A DNA stretch of 5,646 nt. Source: Treponema sp. GTDB taxonomy: Bacteria; Spirochaetota; Spirochaetia; Treponematales; Breznakiellaceae. The position numbers and the translations under genes are program-made. Positions 5,111 to 5,646 of this stretch are shown here, one piece after another; position 1 is the stretch's first letter; each line of letters starts with the position of its first letter. The notes under the pieces are model-generated. The model ran no database searches and was not told the origin of the DNA. It saw only the letters and a list, made by a program, of their open reading frames with translations. The stretch lies in NCBI GenBank assembly GCA_031259035.1, contig JAIRLZ010000111.1, positions 1-5,646 of the forward strand. The letters are read 5' to 3'.

Positions 5111-5175
5111 GTGAACGCAAGGGCGCCAGCCACCGTTTTTAGGCGTGAACGCAAGGGTGTCAGACACCCTTTTCC
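5111..5175. repeat. Two direct repeat units with GGTGTCAGACACC palindrome
   Basis: Unit 1 at 5111-5140 and unit 2 at 5145-5175 share the 13-mer GTGAACGCAAGGG, then a CGCCAGCCACC / TGTCAGACACC core and a T-run. Unit 2 holds the perfect 19-bp palindrome AAGGGTGTCAGACACCCTT (5153-5171); unit 1 is a decayed version. The palindrome plus trailing T's could act as a weak terminator on the plus strand. The core is related to the 18-bp repeat near 3107 and 3187. Confidence 0.65.
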
Positions 5176-5206
5176 GTAAAATTATGAAAATTTCTGCCGC
5201 AATGTA

Positions 5207-5234
5207 TTTACATTCGTGTATTTTGTGATATACT
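5207..5234 (+). promoter_or_regulatory. Strong sigma-70 promoter candidate for the left lipoprotein gene
   Basis: TTTACA (5207-5212, 5 of 6) and TATACT (5229-5234, 5 of 6) are 16 bases apart. Transcription would start near 5241, just before a GC hairpin (GCGCGG 5243-5248 / CCGCGC 5251-5256) in the leader of the gene starting at 5298. The AT-rich promoter stands out against the very GC-rich sequence that follows. Confidence 0.6.
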
Positions 5235-5613
5235 ATCGGAGAGCGCGGCTCCGCGCCGGCGCAGGGGCGGGGAGCGGCTGTTTTTTAGGAGAATGTGATG
5301 AAACAAACGGGCGAACAAACTGAGGCGAAGGCGCGGCGTTTCCACGCCGGGCTTGCCGCGGCGCTGGCGGTCTTCGCGGTTCTGGGATCCTGCGACGGCG
5401 GATGGAGCGGCCAGGAGTCGCCGCGCCCGCCCCCCCCGGGCCGGGGGGCCGGGGGGCCGGGGGGGGGGGGGGGGGGGGCGGCTCTTGCCCGCTCCACCCT
5501 TCGCCGCAGGCGCCCAGCGCCGCCAGAACCGCCGCAACGACCGCCAGCGCCGCGACAAGCCCGGCGTGGACACGCCGCGCCTTCGCCTCAGTTTGTTTGC
5601 CCGCTTCTTTCAT
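5233..5613 (-). CDS. Small proline-rich lipoprotein, right copy; 3' part chimeric or truncated
   Basis: The ATG at 5611-5613 (minus) has AGGAG six bases upstream. The protein begins MKEAGKQTEAKARRVHAGL, followed by a hydrophobic segment and the lipobox LGAC with Cys36, then GEGWSGQE and eight prolines encoded by the G20 tract (C20 on this strand). Beyond the tract, left of about 5458, the frame enters the core and then reads the antisense of the left copy, so only about 5459-5613 is trusted as genuine coding. Its own promoter would lie beyond the window. It shares its first 44 residues closely with the left copy. Function is unknown; an exported, membrane-anchored protein is inferred from the lipobox. 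Confidence 0.5.
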   Translation of the reverse strand: MKEAGKQTEAKARRVHAGLVAALAVVAAVLAALGACGEGWSGQEPPPPPPPPAPRPPGPGGAGAATPGRSIRRRRIPEPRRPPAPRQARRGNAAPSPQFVRPFVSSHSPKKQPLPAPAPARSRALR

Positions 5614-5615
5614 AA
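5298..5615 (+). CDS. Small proline-rich lipoprotein, left copy; 3' part chimeric or truncated
   Basis: The ATG at 5298 has AGGAG six bases upstream. The protein begins MKQTGEQTEAKARRFHAGL, a basic n-region, then a hydrophobic Ala/Val/Leu core and the lipobox LGSC with Cys32, then GGWSGQESPRPPPP. This predicts a lipoprotein with a proline-rich segment after the anchor. From about codon 47 (position 5438) the frame enters the GC low-complexity core and then reads the antisense of the opposite copy, giving Gly/Arg/Pro-rich sequence that I do not regard as a natural domain. The trusted part is therefore 5298-5437. The family is not recognised. It is paralogous to the copy on the other strand, from which it differs by substitutions and a 12-base gap in the hydrophobic core. 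Confidence 0.5.
   Translation: MKQTGEQTEAKARRFHAGLAAALAVFAVLGSCDGGWSGQESPRPPPPGRGAGGPGGGGGGAALARSTLRRRRPAPPEPPQRPPAPRQARRGHAAPSPQFVCPLLS
5430..5478. repeat. Low-complexity C8 / GGCC / G20 core between the inverted arms
   Basis: A run of eight C (5430-5437) is followed by GGGCCGGGGGGCCGGGGGGC-type sequence and then 20 consecutive G (5459-5478). The G20 tract encodes the proline run of the right copy, and C8 the shorter run of the left copy. Such tracts are slippage-prone, can form G-quadruplexes and are hard to sequence, so the exact length should not be trusted. Confidence 0.85.
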
Positions 5616-5646
5616 CGCTCTCCTAAAAAAAACAGCCGCTCCCCGC

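Larger units (their letters stand above)
5267..5646. repeat. Imperfect inverted duplication of a lipoprotein gene 5' end
   Basis: The left arm (5267 to about 5425) and right arm (5646 back to about 5480) hold diverged copies of the same segment. It comprises GCGGGGAGCGGCTG, a T-run of 6 versus 8, the RBS, the start codon and the signal-peptide region. The arms differ at many positions and by a 12-base gap, so they are paralogues and not one molecule read twice. The window stops exactly where the right arm matches 5267, so the full arm length is unknown. Confidence 0.8.

Noticed and set aside
4866..5120. Heptad-repeat protein (KVFPYEGKSFPPEEK type) on the minus strand
   Set aside because: TTG start, no ribosome binding site, and an equally open frame on the other strand; the 21-bp repeat period alone explains the open frames. 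It would deserve revisiting if other genomes keep this frame with a proper start.

Overview
The window most likely comes from a host-associated spirochaete of the Treponema type (inference, moderate confidence). The reasons are the style of the dispersed repeats (TTCCCAAAAC hairpins, CGAAC...GTTCG palindromes, GGTGTCAG boxes, a 21-bp tandem array) and a small 'MSND...' hypothetical protein that I associate with treponeme genomes. I could not run a database search. Two unrelated housekeeping or envelope genes sit beside a long stretch of repeats, decayed mobile DNA and GC-rich low-complexity sequence.

Left part (1-3100). The window opens inside the 3' end of a mazG-type nucleotide pyrophosphohydrolase gene (+). 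It converges on a complete enolase gene (eno, -) with all catalytic residues; a GC-rich hairpin lies between their stops. Upstream of eno are a strong ribosome binding site, a small leader hairpin, a tandem pair of CGAAC/GTTCG palindromes and a plausible sigma-70 promoter. Next on the same strand is a predicted lipoprotein with two DTGA aspartic-protease motifs and a C-terminal PDZ-like region. Its signal peptide is interrupted by a 142-bp element with 19-bp imperfect terminal inverted repeats and a possible 4-bp GAAA target duplication. Removing the element and one GAAA restores one continuous frame with a full lipoprotein signal peptide, an ideally spaced Shine-Dalgarno site and a near-consensus promoter.

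Middle part (3100-4290). A short intergenic stretch carries an 18-bp direct repeat and an AT-rich hairpin. It is followed by an 852-bp decayed IS5-family element with near-perfect 21-bp terminal repeats. Its transposase has two frameshifts and has lost the catalytic glutamate. A TTCCCAAAAC hairpin abuts its right end.

Right part (4287-5646). A frameshifted small hypothetical gene (-) is followed by eight 21-bp tandem repeats whose unit junctions can form hairpins, then by two copies of a repeat carrying GGTGTCAGACACC. The window ends in an inverted duplication. Two diverged copies of the 5' end of one small lipoprotein gene, each with its own ribosome binding site, face each other across a C8...G20 low-complexity core. 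The left copy has a strong promoter. This is either a real pair of convergent paralogues with a slippage-prone homopolymer or an assembly/amplification chimera at a hard-to-sequence tract.

No tRNA, rRNA or CRISPR array was seen. The genes do not form an obvious pathway. The unifying theme is repeat-driven remodelling of genes for surface or exported proteins.
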